Assembly: GCA_008015835.1 (NCBI GenBank)
Contig: SSGH01000031.1
Coordinates: 1 to 64,000, forward strand
Direction of reading: 5' to 3'
DNA from: Lysobacter sp.
GTDB lineage: Bacteria > Pseudomonadota > Gammaproteobacteria > Xanthomonadales > Xanthomonadaceae
Length of the DNA: 64,000 nt
Each line of letters starts with the position of its first letter. The stretch's first letter is position 1. Below are positions 18,804 through 29,900 of the stretch, piece after piece. The notes under the pieces were generated by a model. It was not told the origin of the DNA, made no database searches, and was given only the letters and a program-made list of their open reading frames with translations. The position numbers and the translations under genes are program-made.

Positions 18804-21800
18804 GCCCCGACCTGCGCGGGCAATGCGCCGCAGGCGCGCAGGAAGTCGACGTAACGACCGAACAGGGCGCTATCCGCCGGCAAGCACTCAATGCCGTAGC
18901 GCGCCGCGACGGCTTCTGTCGCGCTGCAGTCGAAACGCGGCATCGCCCATTCGCTCTCGCCGGACGCGTCGTCGGTTTCGCCGGTCGCCTCGTGGAACAT
19001 GCCCGCGAATGGTTTCAGCGCGTTGTCCTCGCCGGCGTCCACCGCATCGAGCAGCGCGCGACGCCACTGCGGGTACTGCACTTCCTCGATGGCGTAGCCG
19101 CGCTCGCGCAGCGTCGCCACCGCATCGGTCACCGGCAGGGTCTTCGGGTTGAAGTAGTGATAATCGCCGTTGGCGTCGCCGCCGCCCAGCATCGCGCGCA
19201 CCAGCGTTTTCGCGACGTAGTCCACCGGGGTCATATCGAAGAAATCGCCCGGCGTGTACGGCGCTTTGCCCAACTGCGCGCAGCCGCGGATCCAGGCGCT
19301 GAAGTAATCGCCCGGGTTGCCGATGCCGGTCGCGCCGTCGCCGGTGATGCGCGCCGGGCGATGGATCGCCACCGGCACGCCGCGCGAACGCGCGAGCAAG
19401 CCCAATTGCTCGCTCACCCATTTGCTCTGGTTGTAACCGCCGTATTGGCCTTCCGGATCGGGCGGCGGGCTGGATTCGCGCACGAGCGCGCCGGAATGCT
19501 TGCGAGTGACGTACACGCCCAGCGTGGACACCAACTGCACCGGCTTGAGCGCGCCCATCGTCGCGAGCTTCAATACTTCGGCGGTGCCGCCGACGTTCGC
19601 GGCTTCCAGATGGCCGTAGTGCGCGATGAAATTGACCTGGCCGCCGTTGTGGACGATCGCATCCACGCGTTCGGCCAAAGCCGCGAAGTCCGCTTCGCTT
19701 AACCCTAGCCGCGGCGACGCCAAATCGCCCAGCACCGGATGCAGCCGGGCTGCGTCGCCTTCGCGCCACAGCTCGTAGCTTTCGAGATTGCGGCGAATGC
19801 GATGCAGACCTTCGGCGGCATCGTCGGCGCGCACCAAGCACACCATCTCCGCCGCGGTGGTATCGAGCAATTCGCGCAAGATGTACGCGCCGAGAAACCC
19901 GGTCGCGCCGGTCAGCAGCACAGAGGTCGGCGCTTCGCGCGGCGCGCGCGGCGCAGACGCATGCGCCGCGGACACGCTGTCGGGCAGCGCGACTTTTTCG
20001 CGCAAATCCAAGGTATCGGCCTCGCCGCCGGCGCGCACGCGGTCGATGGTGCGCGCCAATCCGGCGATGGTCGGCGAGGCGAACACTTCCGACAGCGGCA
20101 ATTCGACGCCGGTGGCCGCGTGCAGTTTGAACACCAGCGGCAAGGTCGCGAGCGAATCGCCGCCCGAGGCGAAGAAATCGTCGTCGGTGCTGAGCGATTC
20201 GCGCCCCAATACTTCGCGCCACACAGCCAGCACCGCCGCTTCGGTGTCGGTCTTCGGCACGAGGATGGCGCGGTCGCGCGCATCGTCTTCGGCCGGCGCC
20301 GGCAAAGCGCGGCGATCGATCTTGCCGTTGGCGTTCAGCGGCATCGCGTCGAGGAAGACGTACGCCGACGGCATCATCGCGTCCGGCAACCGCTGCGCCA
20401 ATCCGGCGCGCATCGCGGTCGGCGTGGCGTCCGCGTCGGCGACGACGTAAGCGACCAATCGCTTATCGCCGGGACGATCCTCGCGCAACAACACCGCGGC
20501 GGTCTGCACGCCCGGCACCGCGGCGAGCGCGGCCTCCACTTCGCCCAGTTCGATGCGCACGCCGCGCAGCTTGATCTGATGATCGCGACGGCCGACGAAT
20601 TGCAGCGTGCCGTCGGCGTTCCACCGCACCAGATCGCCGGTACGGTACATGCGCGGCGCGCGCGCGTCGTCGGATGCGGCATGCGCATCGGACGCGAATG
20701 GATCGGGCACGAAGCGTTCGTTGGTCAGCGCAGGCGCGCCGACATATCCGCGGGCCACGCCCAAACCGCCGATATGCAATTCGCCGACCACGCCCCTCGG
20801 GCACAGCGCGCCGTGCGCATCCAACACGTAGAGGCGCACGCCCGGCAGCGGCCGGCCGATCGGCAGGTCCGAGGACGGACGTTCGCCCAATTCGGCGCCG
20901 TCGACCGTCGGCAGCAGCGCGGCGCAGACCGAGGCCTCGGTGGGGCCGTAGTGATTGCACAGCGTCGCGCGGCGTTCGGTGAGCTGAGCGAAACGCCGCA
21001 CCTGCTCGATCGGCACGCTCTCGCCGCCGATCATCATCAGCCGCAGATGCGGCAGATGCGGGCCGGCGCCGCGCGCGGCCAAGGCTTCGTTCCAGCGCCG
21101 CCACAGCGCCGCGGGCGCGTCGATCGCGCTGACGCGGTATTCCTCGCAGAAACGTTCGAGCTCCGCCGCGCCGAGTTCGGTGGGATTCGGGTGCAGCACC
21201 AAGGCCGAGCCGCAGGCCAAGGCCGGAAAAATATCGCCGACGGACGCGTCGAAGATCAGCGGCGGAATCATCAACAAGCGCTGGCCGGCGAAATCGTGGC
21301 GCGCTAAGAACCCGCGCACCAGATTGACCGCACCGCGATGCTCCACCAGCACGCCCTTCGGCTGACCGGTCGAGCCGGAGGTGTAGATGACGTAGGCCGC
21401 ATCGTGCGCGCGGCGTTCGAGCGCGGGCGCTTCGGACGACGGCGGCACCTCGTCGAGCGCGATGATCGGTGGAATGTCCTGGGGGATGGTCTGCGCACCG
21501 TCCGCATCGTCGCTCCGAGCGCGCAACGCACGCATCAACGTCTCGGCGCGCGAACGCTGCGACGCGGGCACCAACACGGCGCGCGCGCCGGCATCCTCCA
21601 GCAGGAACTGCAGGCGTTCGTCGGGGCTGGAAGGGTCCAGCGGCAAGTACGCGGCGCCCGCGGCATGCGCACCGAGCACGCCGAGCACGGCGTCGGCGGA
21701 ACGATCGGCCAGCACCGCGACGACGGGGTCGGCTTCGCGGCGCGGGTCGACGCCGACTTCGAGCAACCGGCGACCGATGCCGTTGGCATGCGCCAAGGTG

Positions 21801-23443
21801 TCCGCGTAGCTCAAGCAGCGCCCCGGTTCGACCAAGGCATCGGCTTGCGGCGTGCGCGCGGCCTGCGCGGCGAACAAACCGTATAGCGTCGCATCGGCTT
21901 CGACCTGCGCGGGACCGCCATCGCCCATCGTCAGCAACGCGGCGGTTTCGGCTTCGCTCAGTATCGGCAACCGCGACAGCGGCACGGTCGGATTCGCGGC
22001 CGCTTCGCGCAGCAGCGCGCTGTAGTGCTCGGCGAAACGGGCGATCGTCTCCGGCAGGAACAGATCGGTGTTGTAGTCGAGCGAACACAACACTTCGTGT
22101 TCGCGCACCATGACCGACAAGGTGATCTCGAAGCGCGCGTTCTCGAGTTTGGACTCGATCCACTCCGAACGCAGGCCGTCCATGTCCAAAGCGCCCATGC
22201 CGCGCTCGTTCTGCAGCACGAACATGGTTTGGAACAGCGGCGAGCGACCGGGCGCGCGCTCCAGCCCGAGCTGTTCGATCACGCCCTCCATCGGCGCCAA
22301 CGCGTTCTCCATGGCGTCGAGCACATGGCGACGCGTGCGCGGCAGCAGATCGCGCAGCGACGGGTCGTCGCCGAAGTCTTCGCGCAGCGCGACGCTGTTG
22401 ACGAACAGGCCGACGATGGATTCGAGCGTCTCGTTCGAGCGATTGGCCACCGGCGAACCGACGACGATGTCGCGATCGTCGGAATAGCGCGCCAACAAGG
22501 CTTGAAACACCGCCAAGTACAGCATGAACCCGGTGACGTTCTCGCTGCGGCAACGCTCGCCGAGCGACGCGATCGTCGCATCCGAAAGACGCCATTCGTA
22601 ATGCGCGCCGTTGGCGGTGATGACGGTGCCGTAGGGGCGGTCGTTGGGCAAATCCAGCAAGCCGGAGGTACCGGCGAGGCGGTCGCGCCAGTAGGCGAGC
22701 TGACGCGCGACGCGCGCCTGTTGCTCCGGTTGGCGTTGCCACAGCACCACGTCGGCGAACTGCGGCGGGTCTTCGCTCGGCTGCGGCGAACGTCCGGCGC
22801 GCAGCGCGTTGTAGGCGCCGACCAAATCGTTGCGGATGGCGATGATCGACCACGCGTCGGACATGATGTGGTGCACGGTGACCACCATCGCGTGGCGACC
22901 GGGCTCCAGTCGCAGCACCGCCAACCGCATCAGCGGCGGCCCCGAAAGATCGAACGGCCGCTGCGACACGCGATCGATCGCGCGCTGCCGCGCCGTCTCG
23001 CCTTCCGCACGCCATTCGGTTTCGATATCGACGAATTCGATGTCGATTTCGGGGCACTCGCGGATCGTCTGCGTCGGGCGACCGGCCTCTTCCGCGAACG
23101 ACAGCCGCATCGCGTCGCGACGCGCGATGGTCGCGTTCAGCGCGCCGCGCAGGGCGTTCAAATCCAATTCGCCGAACAATTCCGACATATCGTAGATGTG
23201 ATAGGTCGGCGTGCCCGGCTGCAGGCGCTCGAACACCCAAATCTGCTGCTGCGCCGGCGACAACGGCAGCGGCTCGCCGACGCGCGCGCGCGGCATCGCG
23301 TCCTGAGCGTCCGCGGCGACATCCTTGCCTTGCGCGCGCTGCGCGAGATTGCGCAGCAACAGCTCGCGCTGCTGCGGCGACAGCTTGGCCAAACGTTCGG
23401 CCAGCGCGTCGGGAATCGCCGGGTTGTCGGGGGATGCGGTCAT
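18800..23443 (-). CDS. NRPS module 3 with terminal reductase (C-A-T-R)
   Basis: 1,547 residues. Condensation domain about 55-490 with HHIMSDAW (191-198; Ala instead of the usual Gly after Asp). Adenylation about 515-1045 with YTSGSTGQPKG (687-697) and NHYGPTE. Carrier with GGDSL (Ser1097). Reductase about 1170-1530 with GATGFLG (1179-1185) and SDR catalytic YNQSK (Tyr1337, Lys1341). Manual reading of the A-domain pocket gives D-A-G-D-M-I-H-V-C-K, which I cannot assign to a substrate. Terminal R domains release the chain as aldehyde or alcohol using NAD(P)H. It is the last assembly-line gene, 90 bp after module 2. Confidence 0.95.
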   Translation of the reverse strand: MTASPDNPAIPDALAERLAKLSPQQRELLLRNLAQRAQGKDVAADAQDAMPRARVGEPLPLSPAQQQIWVFERLQPGTPTYHIYDMSELFGELDLNALRGALNATIARRDAMRLSFAEEAGRPTQTIRECPEIDIEFVDIETEWRAEGETARQRAIDRVSQRPFDLSGPPLMRLAVLRLEPGRHAMVVTVHHIMSDAWSIIAIRNDLVGAYNALRAGRSPQPSEDPPQFADVVLWQRQPEQQARVARQLAYWRDRLAGTSGLLDLPNDRPYGTVITANGAHYEWRLSDATIASLGERCRSENVTGFMLYLAVFQALLARYSDDRDIVVGSPVANRSNETLESIVGLFVNSVALREDFGDDPSLRDLLPRTRRHVLDAMENALAPMEGVIEQLGLERAPGRSPLFQTMFVLQNERGMGALDMDGLRSEWIESKLENARFEITLSVMVREHEVLCSLDYNTDLFLPETIARFAEHYSALLREAAANPTVPLSRLPILSEAETAALLTMGDGGPAQVEADATLYGLFAAQAARTPQADALVEPGRCLSYADTLAHANGIGRRLLEVGVDPRREADPVVAVLADRSADAVLGVLGAHAAGAAYLPLDPSSPDERLQFLLEDAGARAVLVPASQRSRAETLMRALRARSDDADGAQTIPQDIPPIIALDEVPPSSEAPALERRAHDAAYVIYTSGSTGQPKGVLVEHRGAVNLVRGFLARHDFAGQRLLMIPPLIFDASVGDIFPALACGSALVLHPNPTELGAAELERFCEEYRVSAIDAPAALWRRWNEALAARGAGPHLPHLRLMMIGGESVPIEQVRRFAQLTERRATLCNHYGPTEASVCAALLPTVDGAELGERPSSDLPIGRPLPGVRLYVLDAHGALCPRGVVGELHIGGLGVARGYVGAPALTNERFVPDPFASDAHAASDDARAPRMYRTGDLVRWNADGTLQFVGRRDHQIKLRGVRIELGEVEAALAAVPGVQTAAVLLREDRPGDKRLVAYVVADADATPTAMRAGLAQRLPDAMMPSAYVFLDAMPLNANGKIDRRALPAPAEDDARDRAILVPKTDTEAAVLAVWREVLGRESLSTDDDFFASGGDSLATLPLVFKLHAATGVELPLSEVFASPTIAGLARTIDRVRAGGEADTLDLREKVALPDSVSAAHASAPRAPREAPTSVLLTGATGFLGAYILRELLDTTAAEMVCLVRADDAAEGLHRIRRNLESYELWREGDAARLHPVLGDLASPRLGLSEADFAALAERVDAIVHNGGQVNFIAHYGHLEAANVGGTAEVLKLATMGALKPVQLVSTLGVYVTRKHSGALVRESSPPPDPEGQYGGYNQSKWVSEQLGLLARSRGVPVAIHRPARITGDGATGIGNPGDYFSAWIRGCAQLGKAPYTPGDFFDMTPVDYVAKTLVRAMLGGGDANGDYHYFNPKTLPVTDAVATLRERGYAIEEVQYPQWRRALLDAVDAGEDNALKPFAGMFHEATGETDDASGESEWAMPRFDCSATEAVAARYGIECLPADSALFGRYVDFLRACGALPAQVGA

Positions 23444-23533
23444 GCGCGTGACGGAGTCCTATCGCTCTTCCTGAAGCCTTGGCCGACGAGGCCGAGGACG
23501 CGCGCGCGACATCGCGCGGCGACCGCGGAAACG

Positions 23534-26500
23534 TCAGCTCGCCAACAAATTCTGGATGTCCTCTTCGGACAATCCTTCCAACTCTTGCAGCATGCCGGCG
23601 AGCGCGTCGGCATCGACGTTCTGCATGCGCTGACGCAGCAGCAGATCGGCGAACTCGGCGATCGTCGGCGCCTCGAACAGCATGCGCAGCGTGATGTCCC
23701 CGCCCATCGTCTTCTGCATGCGCGCGACCAACTGCGTCGCCAACAGCGAATGCCCGCCCAAATCGAAGAAATTGTCGTGGATGCCGATCTTCGGGCGGCC
23801 GAGAATGTCGCCCCACAGCGTCGCCAGCGTTTCTTCTTCTGCGTTGCGCGGCGCGACGTAGGCGTCGGCGGCGGTCTCCTCGGCGTCCGGCGCGGGCAAA
23901 GCGCGGCGATCGACCTTGCCGTTCGGCGTCAGCGGCATCGCGTCCATCGTCACGATGGCCGAGGGCATCATGTAATCGGGCAACCGCTGCCGCGCCTGCG
24001 CGCGCAGCGACGCGACGTCGATCTCGGCCACGCCGTCGGCGCGAGTGACGTACGCGACCAGCCGCTTATCGCCGGGCCGGTCCTCGCGCACGATCACCAC
24101 CGCTTGACGCACCTGCGGATGCGCGCCGAGTGTCGATTCGATTTCGCCCAATTCGATGCGATACCCGCGCAATTTCACCTGATGGTCGATGCGACCGACC
24201 ACTTCGAGACGGCCGTCGCGACGCCAGCGCGCGAGGTCGCCGGTGCGGTAGAGCAGGCCGTTCGGTCGCGGCCCGAACGGATCGGGCACGAATTTCTCGG
24301 CGGTGAGCTCGGGGCGATCCAAATAGCCCTGCGAGACGCCCAAACCGCCGATCAGCAGTTCGCCGGGAATGCCCGGCGGCAGCGGCCGCATGCGTTTATC
24401 GACGATGTAGATTTCGGTATTCGCGATCGGCTTGCCGATGCTGATCGCGCCCTCGCCCGCTTCGACGCGATCGACCGTGGACCACACCGTGGTTTCGGTC
24501 GGGCCGTACAGATTCCACAGCTCGCGGCCGTGACCGAGCAAGCGGTCGGCCAACTCGCGCGGAAGCCCTTCGCCGCCGCAGAACATCCGCAGCTCTTTGC
24601 GTCCGCGCCAACCCGATTCCAGCAGCATGCGCCAGGTCGCGGGCGTGGCCTGCATCGCGGTCGCTTCGGCGCGATCGAGCAACGCGGCCAAGGCCTGACC
24701 GTCGGCGGCGGTGGCGCGATCGGCCAAGATCACGCGCGCGCCCACCGTCAGCGGCAGCATCAGTTCCAGCAGCGCGATGTCGAACGACAGCGTGGTGATC
24801 GCGCACAGCGCATCGTCCGCGCGCAGGCCCGGCGTTCGCGCCATCGACGCGAGGAAATTCGCGCCGGCGCGATGCGGCACGCGCACGCCCTTCGGCCGTC
24901 CGGTCGAACCGGAGGTGAAAATCACATAAGCCGTGTCTTCCGGGCCCGCCGAACCGAGCGAATCGGAGGCGGCCGGGGCCTCTGCGGTCAAAGCGTCGAC
25001 GATCGACAGCACGGCGCGCGCGCCGGCCGGCAATTCGGCGATCAATTCGGGATCGGCGAGCACGACCGGCGCGACCGAATCCTCCAACATCCAGGCGATG
25101 CGTTCGGCCGGATAGCTCGGATCCAACGGCACGTAGGCGGCGCCGGCTTTCCAGGCGCCGAGCATCGCGGCCAGCATATGCGGCTTGCGATGCAGGAACA
25201 GGCCGACCATCTTGCCCGGACCGCAGCCGCGCGCGCGCAACTGCGCGGCGATGCGCTCGGCGCGCGCGTCGAGTTCGGCGTAGCTGAGACGTTCGATGCC
25301 GCCATTCGGCTCGGCGGCATGCTGTTCGACGGCGATCGCATTCGGCGTGCGCGCCGCCTGCGCTTCGAACATGGCGTGCATGGTCGCTTCGGCCGGCAAC
25401 GGCTGCGCCGTGGCGTTCCATTGCTCGACCACGCGCTTGCGCTGTTCGGGCGACATCAGTTCGATTTCGGACAAACGCTTGCCCGGGTCTTCGGCGATCG
25501 CGACCAGCACCTGCTGCAGATGCGCGGCGAAATCCCCGATGTACTCGTCGTCGAACAGATCGGTGGCGTATTCGATCAACAATTGGAGTTCGCCGGCCAC
25601 TTCGCTGGCGAACAGAGTCACGTCGGTACGCGACGTGCCCGAATGCGCGCCTTCGAGGCTGACCGGCAGAATCTGCAATCCCGCCAAATCGATGTTGCGT
25701 TCCGGGAAATTCTGGAAGAACACCATCGTCTGGAACAGCGGCGTGTGGCTGAGGTTGCGCTCGACGTTGAGCGTTTCCAGCAGACGCTCGAACGGCATGT
25801 CCTGATTGGCGTAGCTGTCGACGGTGCGTTGCTTCACCTGCGCCAGCAGTTCGCGGAACGTCGGGTCGCCCGACAAGTCGCCGCGCAACGGCAAGGTGTT
25901 GACGAAGAACCCGATCAGCGATTCGAGCTCGCGCCGCGGGCGATTCGCGTTGCCGACGCCGATCGCCAAATCCTCTTGGCCGGAATAGCGCGAAAGCAGC
26001 ACTTCGTAGGCCGCCAGGAACGCCATGAACGCGGTCGCGCCTTCTTGGCGCGCGACCCGTTTCACCGCTTCGAACACCGACGCCGGCACGATGTAACGGT
26101 GCAGCGAACCGCGGTAACTCTGCGCAGCCGGACGCGGCCGATCGCCCGGCAATTCCAGCACCGGCGGCAGGGTCTCGAATTGCGTCTTCCAGTAGTCCAG
26201 TTGTTTGCGCAGCCCCTCGCCTTCCATCTCGTCGCGTTGCCACAACGTGTAGTCGGCGTACTGGATCGGGAGTTCCGGCAGCGGCGAGGGCTGTCCCTTG
26301 ATGTAAGCGGCGTAGAGTTCGGTCAATTCGCCGGCCAAGATACCGAACGACCAGCCGTCTACGGCGATGTGGTGCGCGCTCATCATCAGCAGATGATCGT
26401 CGTGACCGAGCTTGACCAAGCCGGCGCGCAGGATCGGACCGTTCACCAAATCGAAGGAGGCCGCCGCGTCGTCGCGCGCGAGCGCCATCGCCGCTTTCAT

Positions 26501-26902
26501 GCGTTCGTCTTCGGGCAGATCGGCGAGGTCGAAGCGCGCGATCGGCAGCGGCTCCGCGGGCAGAATACGCTGATACGGGCCGTCGTCGTCGCTCACGAAG
26601 ACCGTGCGCAGGGTTTCGTGTCGGCGCACGATTTCGCTGAGCGTGCGCGACAGCACGTCGGTATCGAGCGGACCGACCATCCGCAGCAGCAACGTGACGT
26701 TGTAGACCGAGTTGCCCGGATCGAAGCGATCGAGAATCCATAGGCGCTGCTGCGCGGACGACAGCGGCAGACGCTCGGGACGCGGGCGACGGCCGATCTC
26801 CTGCTGCGCGTTGTCTCTCGCCGCGCTCTTGGCGAGTTGTTGCATCAACAGCGCCCGTTTTTCGGGCGACAGATTCGCCAACCGCTTTTCCAACTCGCTC
26901 AT
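23534..26902 (-). CDS. NRPS module 2 (C-A-T)
   Basis: 1,122 residues. Condensation about 45-480 with AHHIAVDGWS (His177, His178, Asp182). Adenylation about 505-1000 with FTSGSTGRPKG (662-672). Carrier with GGHSLL (Ser1052) and a short acidic tail. The manual specificity code D-I-L-Q-F-G-L-V-W-K resembles glycine-type codes, a weak prediction. The true start is ATG 26902 with GGAG seven bases upstream; the frame stays open further upstream but only as a shadow of the previous gene. It is 11 bp downstream of module 1. No epimerase domain is present. Confidence 0.93.
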   Translation of the reverse strand: MSELEKRLANLSPEKRALLMQQLAKSAARDNAQQEIGRRPRPERLPLSSAQQRLWILDRFDPGNSVYNVTLLLRMVGPLDTDVLSRTLSEIVRRHETLRTVFVSDDDGPYQRILPAEPLPIARFDLADLPEDERMKAAMALARDDAAASFDLVNGPILRAGLVKLGHDDHLLMMSAHHIAVDGWSFGILAGELTELYAAYIKGQPSPLPELPIQYADYTLWQRDEMEGEGLRKQLDYWKTQFETLPPVLELPGDRPRPAAQSYRGSLHRYIVPASVFEAVKRVARQEGATAFMAFLAAYEVLLSRYSGQEDLAIGVGNANRPRRELESLIGFFVNTLPLRGDLSGDPTFRELLAQVKQRTVDSYANQDMPFERLLETLNVERNLSHTPLFQTMVFFQNFPERNIDLAGLQILPVSLEGAHSGTSRTDVTLFASEVAGELQLLIEYATDLFDDEYIGDFAAHLQQVLVAIAEDPGKRLSEIELMSPEQRKRVVEQWNATAQPLPAEATMHAMFEAQAARTPNAIAVEQHAAEPNGGIERLSYAELDARAERIAAQLRARGCGPGKMVGLFLHRKPHMLAAMLGAWKAGAAYVPLDPSYPAERIAWMLEDSVAPVVLADPELIAELPAGARAVLSIVDALTAEAPAASDSLGSAGPEDTAYVIFTSGSTGRPKGVRVPHRAGANFLASMARTPGLRADDALCAITTLSFDIALLELMLPLTVGARVILADRATAADGQALAALLDRAEATAMQATPATWRMLLESGWRGRKELRMFCGGEGLPRELADRLLGHGRELWNLYGPTETTVWSTVDRVEAGEGAISIGKPIANTEIYIVDKRMRPLPPGIPGELLIGGLGVSQGYLDRPELTAEKFVPDPFGPRPNGLLYRTGDLARWRRDGRLEVVGRIDHQVKLRGYRIELGEIESTLGAHPQVRQAVVIVREDRPGDKRLVAYVTRADGVAEIDVASLRAQARQRLPDYMMPSAIVTMDAMPLTPNGKVDRRALPAPDAEETAADAYVAPRNAEEETLATLWGDILGRPKIGIHDNFFDLGGHSLLATQLVARMQKTMGGDITLRMLFEAPTIAEFADLLLRQRMQNVDADALAGMLQELEGLSEEDIQNLLAS

Positions 26903-26913
26903 GCTTCGCTCCG

Positions 26914-29900
26914 TCACCGACCGCGCTCGAGGCGCTGTCGCAGCTCTTCGTCGCTCAAATCGTCGTAATCGCCCATCAATTCGTCGAGTTCGTCGATGGC
27001 CTCGGCGACGCGCGCCGCCAGCCGCTCCAACACCGGCGCGTCGAACAGCGTGCGCAGCGGCAACTCGACACCGAACTCGTCTTCGATCCGCGCCAACATG
27101 CGCGTTCCGAGCAACGAATGCCCGCCCAAATCGAAGAAATTCGCGCGCACGTCGACGCGCGGCAGCGCCAGCAATTCGCACCACAATTCGGCCAGCGCCT
27201 GCTCTTCCGCGGTGCGCGGGCCGAGGAAATCGCCGTCGTCGCCGGCCGCGCCGCCCGCCTGCGGCGCCGGCAAGGCGCGCCGATCGACTTTTCCGTTCGG
27301 CGTCAGCGGGAACGCATCCAGACGCACGAATGCGCCCGGCACCATGTACTCGGGCAGCGCGTTCTTCAAATGCGCGCGCAGCGCGGATTCGTCGGGCGCG
27401 GCGCCGTCGTGGGTGAAATACGCGGCGAGATAGCGGTCGCCCGGGCGATCCTCGCGGCAGTGCACCACCGCTTGGGTGATGCCGGGGAATTCGCCGAGCA
27501 CCGACTCGATTTCGCCCAACTCGATGCGGAAGCCGCGCAGTTTGATCTGATGATCGAGACGGCCGACCACTTGCACCGTGCCGTCGTCGCGCCACAGCGC
27601 CAGATCGCCGGTGCGGTACAGCCGCGCATCGGGCGCATCGGAGAAGGGATCGGCGATGAATTTTTCGGCGGTCAGATCGGGACGTCCGCGATAACCGGCG
27701 GCCAAACCGACGCCGCCGATCAGCAATTCGCCCGGCACGCCCACCGGCAGCGGCTGCATGCGTTTATCGACGATGCGCAGCACGGTATTGTCGACCGGAC
27801 GCCCTACGATGATCGGGCCGCTGCCCGCGTCGACGCGACACAGCGCGGAGTACACCGTGGTCTCGGTCGGCCCGTAGAGATTCCACAGCGACGGCGTACA
27901 GGGCAGCAGGCGATCGGCCAAATCGCGCGGCAGCGCTTCGCCGGTGGAGATGATGCGCATGCCGGGCTTACCGGCCCAACCCAGTTCCAACAGCATGCGC
28001 CAGGTGGCGGGCGTCGCCTGCATGATGGTGATCGCTTCGGCGTCGACGAGTTTGCGCAGCCGCACCACGTCGCGCACGGTGTCGCGATCCACCAGCAGAA
28101 TGCGCGCGCCCACCGTCAGCGGCAGCACCAATTCGCTGAGCGCGATATCGAACGACAGCGTGCTGATCGCGCAGATGGTGTCGCGATCGCTTAGGCCCGG
28201 CTCGCGCGCGATCGAACGCAGCAGATTCACCGCCGAACGCTGGCGGATTTCGACGCCTTTCGGTTTGCCGGTGGACCCCGAGGTGAAGATCACGTACGCC
28301 GGATCGTGCTCGCCCGACGGGCCTTCGGGCGGCGCATCGGCCTCGGCCCCGAGCGCGGCATCGGCGTCGATCGCCACCACGGCCGGCGACATGCCGGCGG
28401 GCACGATCGACGGCAACGCCTCGCGCAAAGACGCCTGCGTCGCCAACACCGGCGATTCCGACAATTCCACCATGTAGCCCAGACGCTCGGCCGGATAGCT
28501 CGGATCCAGCGGCACGTAGGCGCCGCCGGCTTTGAGGATGCCGACCAAGCCGATCAGCATCTCCAGCGAACGTTCGACGTACAGACCGACCAGCACGCCC
28601 GGCCCGACGCCGTGCGTGCGCAGCGCATGCGCGAGCGCGTTGCCGCGACGGTCCAATTCGCGATAGCTCATCCGCCGACCGGCGAACTCCACCGCGGTCG
28701 CGTCGGGCGTGCGCGCGACCTGCGCGGCGATTTGCGCGGCGATGGTCGCCGGCTCCGGCAATGCGCGTTCGGTGCGGTTCCATTCGGCCAAGCGCGCGTG
28801 TTCGTCGGCGGTCAGGAGCGGCAAATCGCCGACGGCGGTCGTCGGCGCATCGGCGACCGCTTCGAGCAGGCGCACCAAGTGCCCGCCCATGCGCCGGATC
28901 GTCGATTCGTCGTACAGATCGACGGCGTATTCGAACATCAACTCGCCTTCGAAATGCTGATTGACGAACAGCGTGACGTCCGCCTGCGCCGTGGGCTGCC
29001 GGATCTGCGACAGATGCGGGAATTCCACGCTGACCCCGCGCATACCCAAATCCAGACGCGGATAGTTCTGGAAGAAGTACATCACCTGCGCGTACGGCGT
29101 GTAGCTGGCCGAACGCGGCGCGCGCAGCGCTTCGAGAATTCTGTCGAGCGGCGCGTCGCCGTTGTCCATGCCCGCCAGCATCGCGTCGCGCGTGCGGTCC
29201 ATGGCGTCGAGAAAACTCGGCGCGTCGGAAAGATCCAACGGCAGCGGCAGCAGATTGATGAAGAAACCGACGACTTGTTCCAGTTCGAGACGGGTGCGGC
29301 CGGCCGAGCCCGCGGCGATCACCACCTGATCTTGGCCGCTGTAGCGCGACAACAGAATTTGGAAGGCGGTCAACACCAGCATCGACATCGTCGCCTGACG
29401 CTCGCGGCCGATGTTTTCGAGCTTGCGGTATAGCGGTTCGGGAATGCGCGTCGACCAACTGCCGCCGCGGAAGCTTTGCCCGGCCGGACGCGAACGATCG
29501 GTCGGCAAATCGAGCACTGCGGGCGCGCCCTGCAAACGCTCTTTCCAAAACTCGACTTGTTTTTCGAGCGCCTGGCCCGAGACGTTGTTTTGTTGCCACA
29601 GAGCCACGTCGGCGATCTGCAATTCCGGCGGGGTCGCGTCGGGCGATGCCCCGGCCAGCAACGCGTTGTAGGCCTGCGCGAATTCCTTGGCCAGCATCGC
29701 CATCGACCAGCCGTCGATCGCGATGTGGTGATAGACCAAGCACAGCAAATGCAAATCGGGCTCGACGCGAACGAGCGCAGCGCGCAGGGACGCGTCGCGG
29801 GTCAGATCGAACGGCTGCGATGCGGCGTCGCGCGCATGCGCGAGCGCATCGTCGCGCCGCGCTTCGGGCGTCTCGCCTCGCGCGTCGAACGTGTCCCAGC

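Noticed and set aside
22025-26743. A 1,572-codon plus-strand open frame opposite the NRPS genes.
   Set aside because: It mirrors conserved NRPS domains on the other strand and has no recognisable motif.
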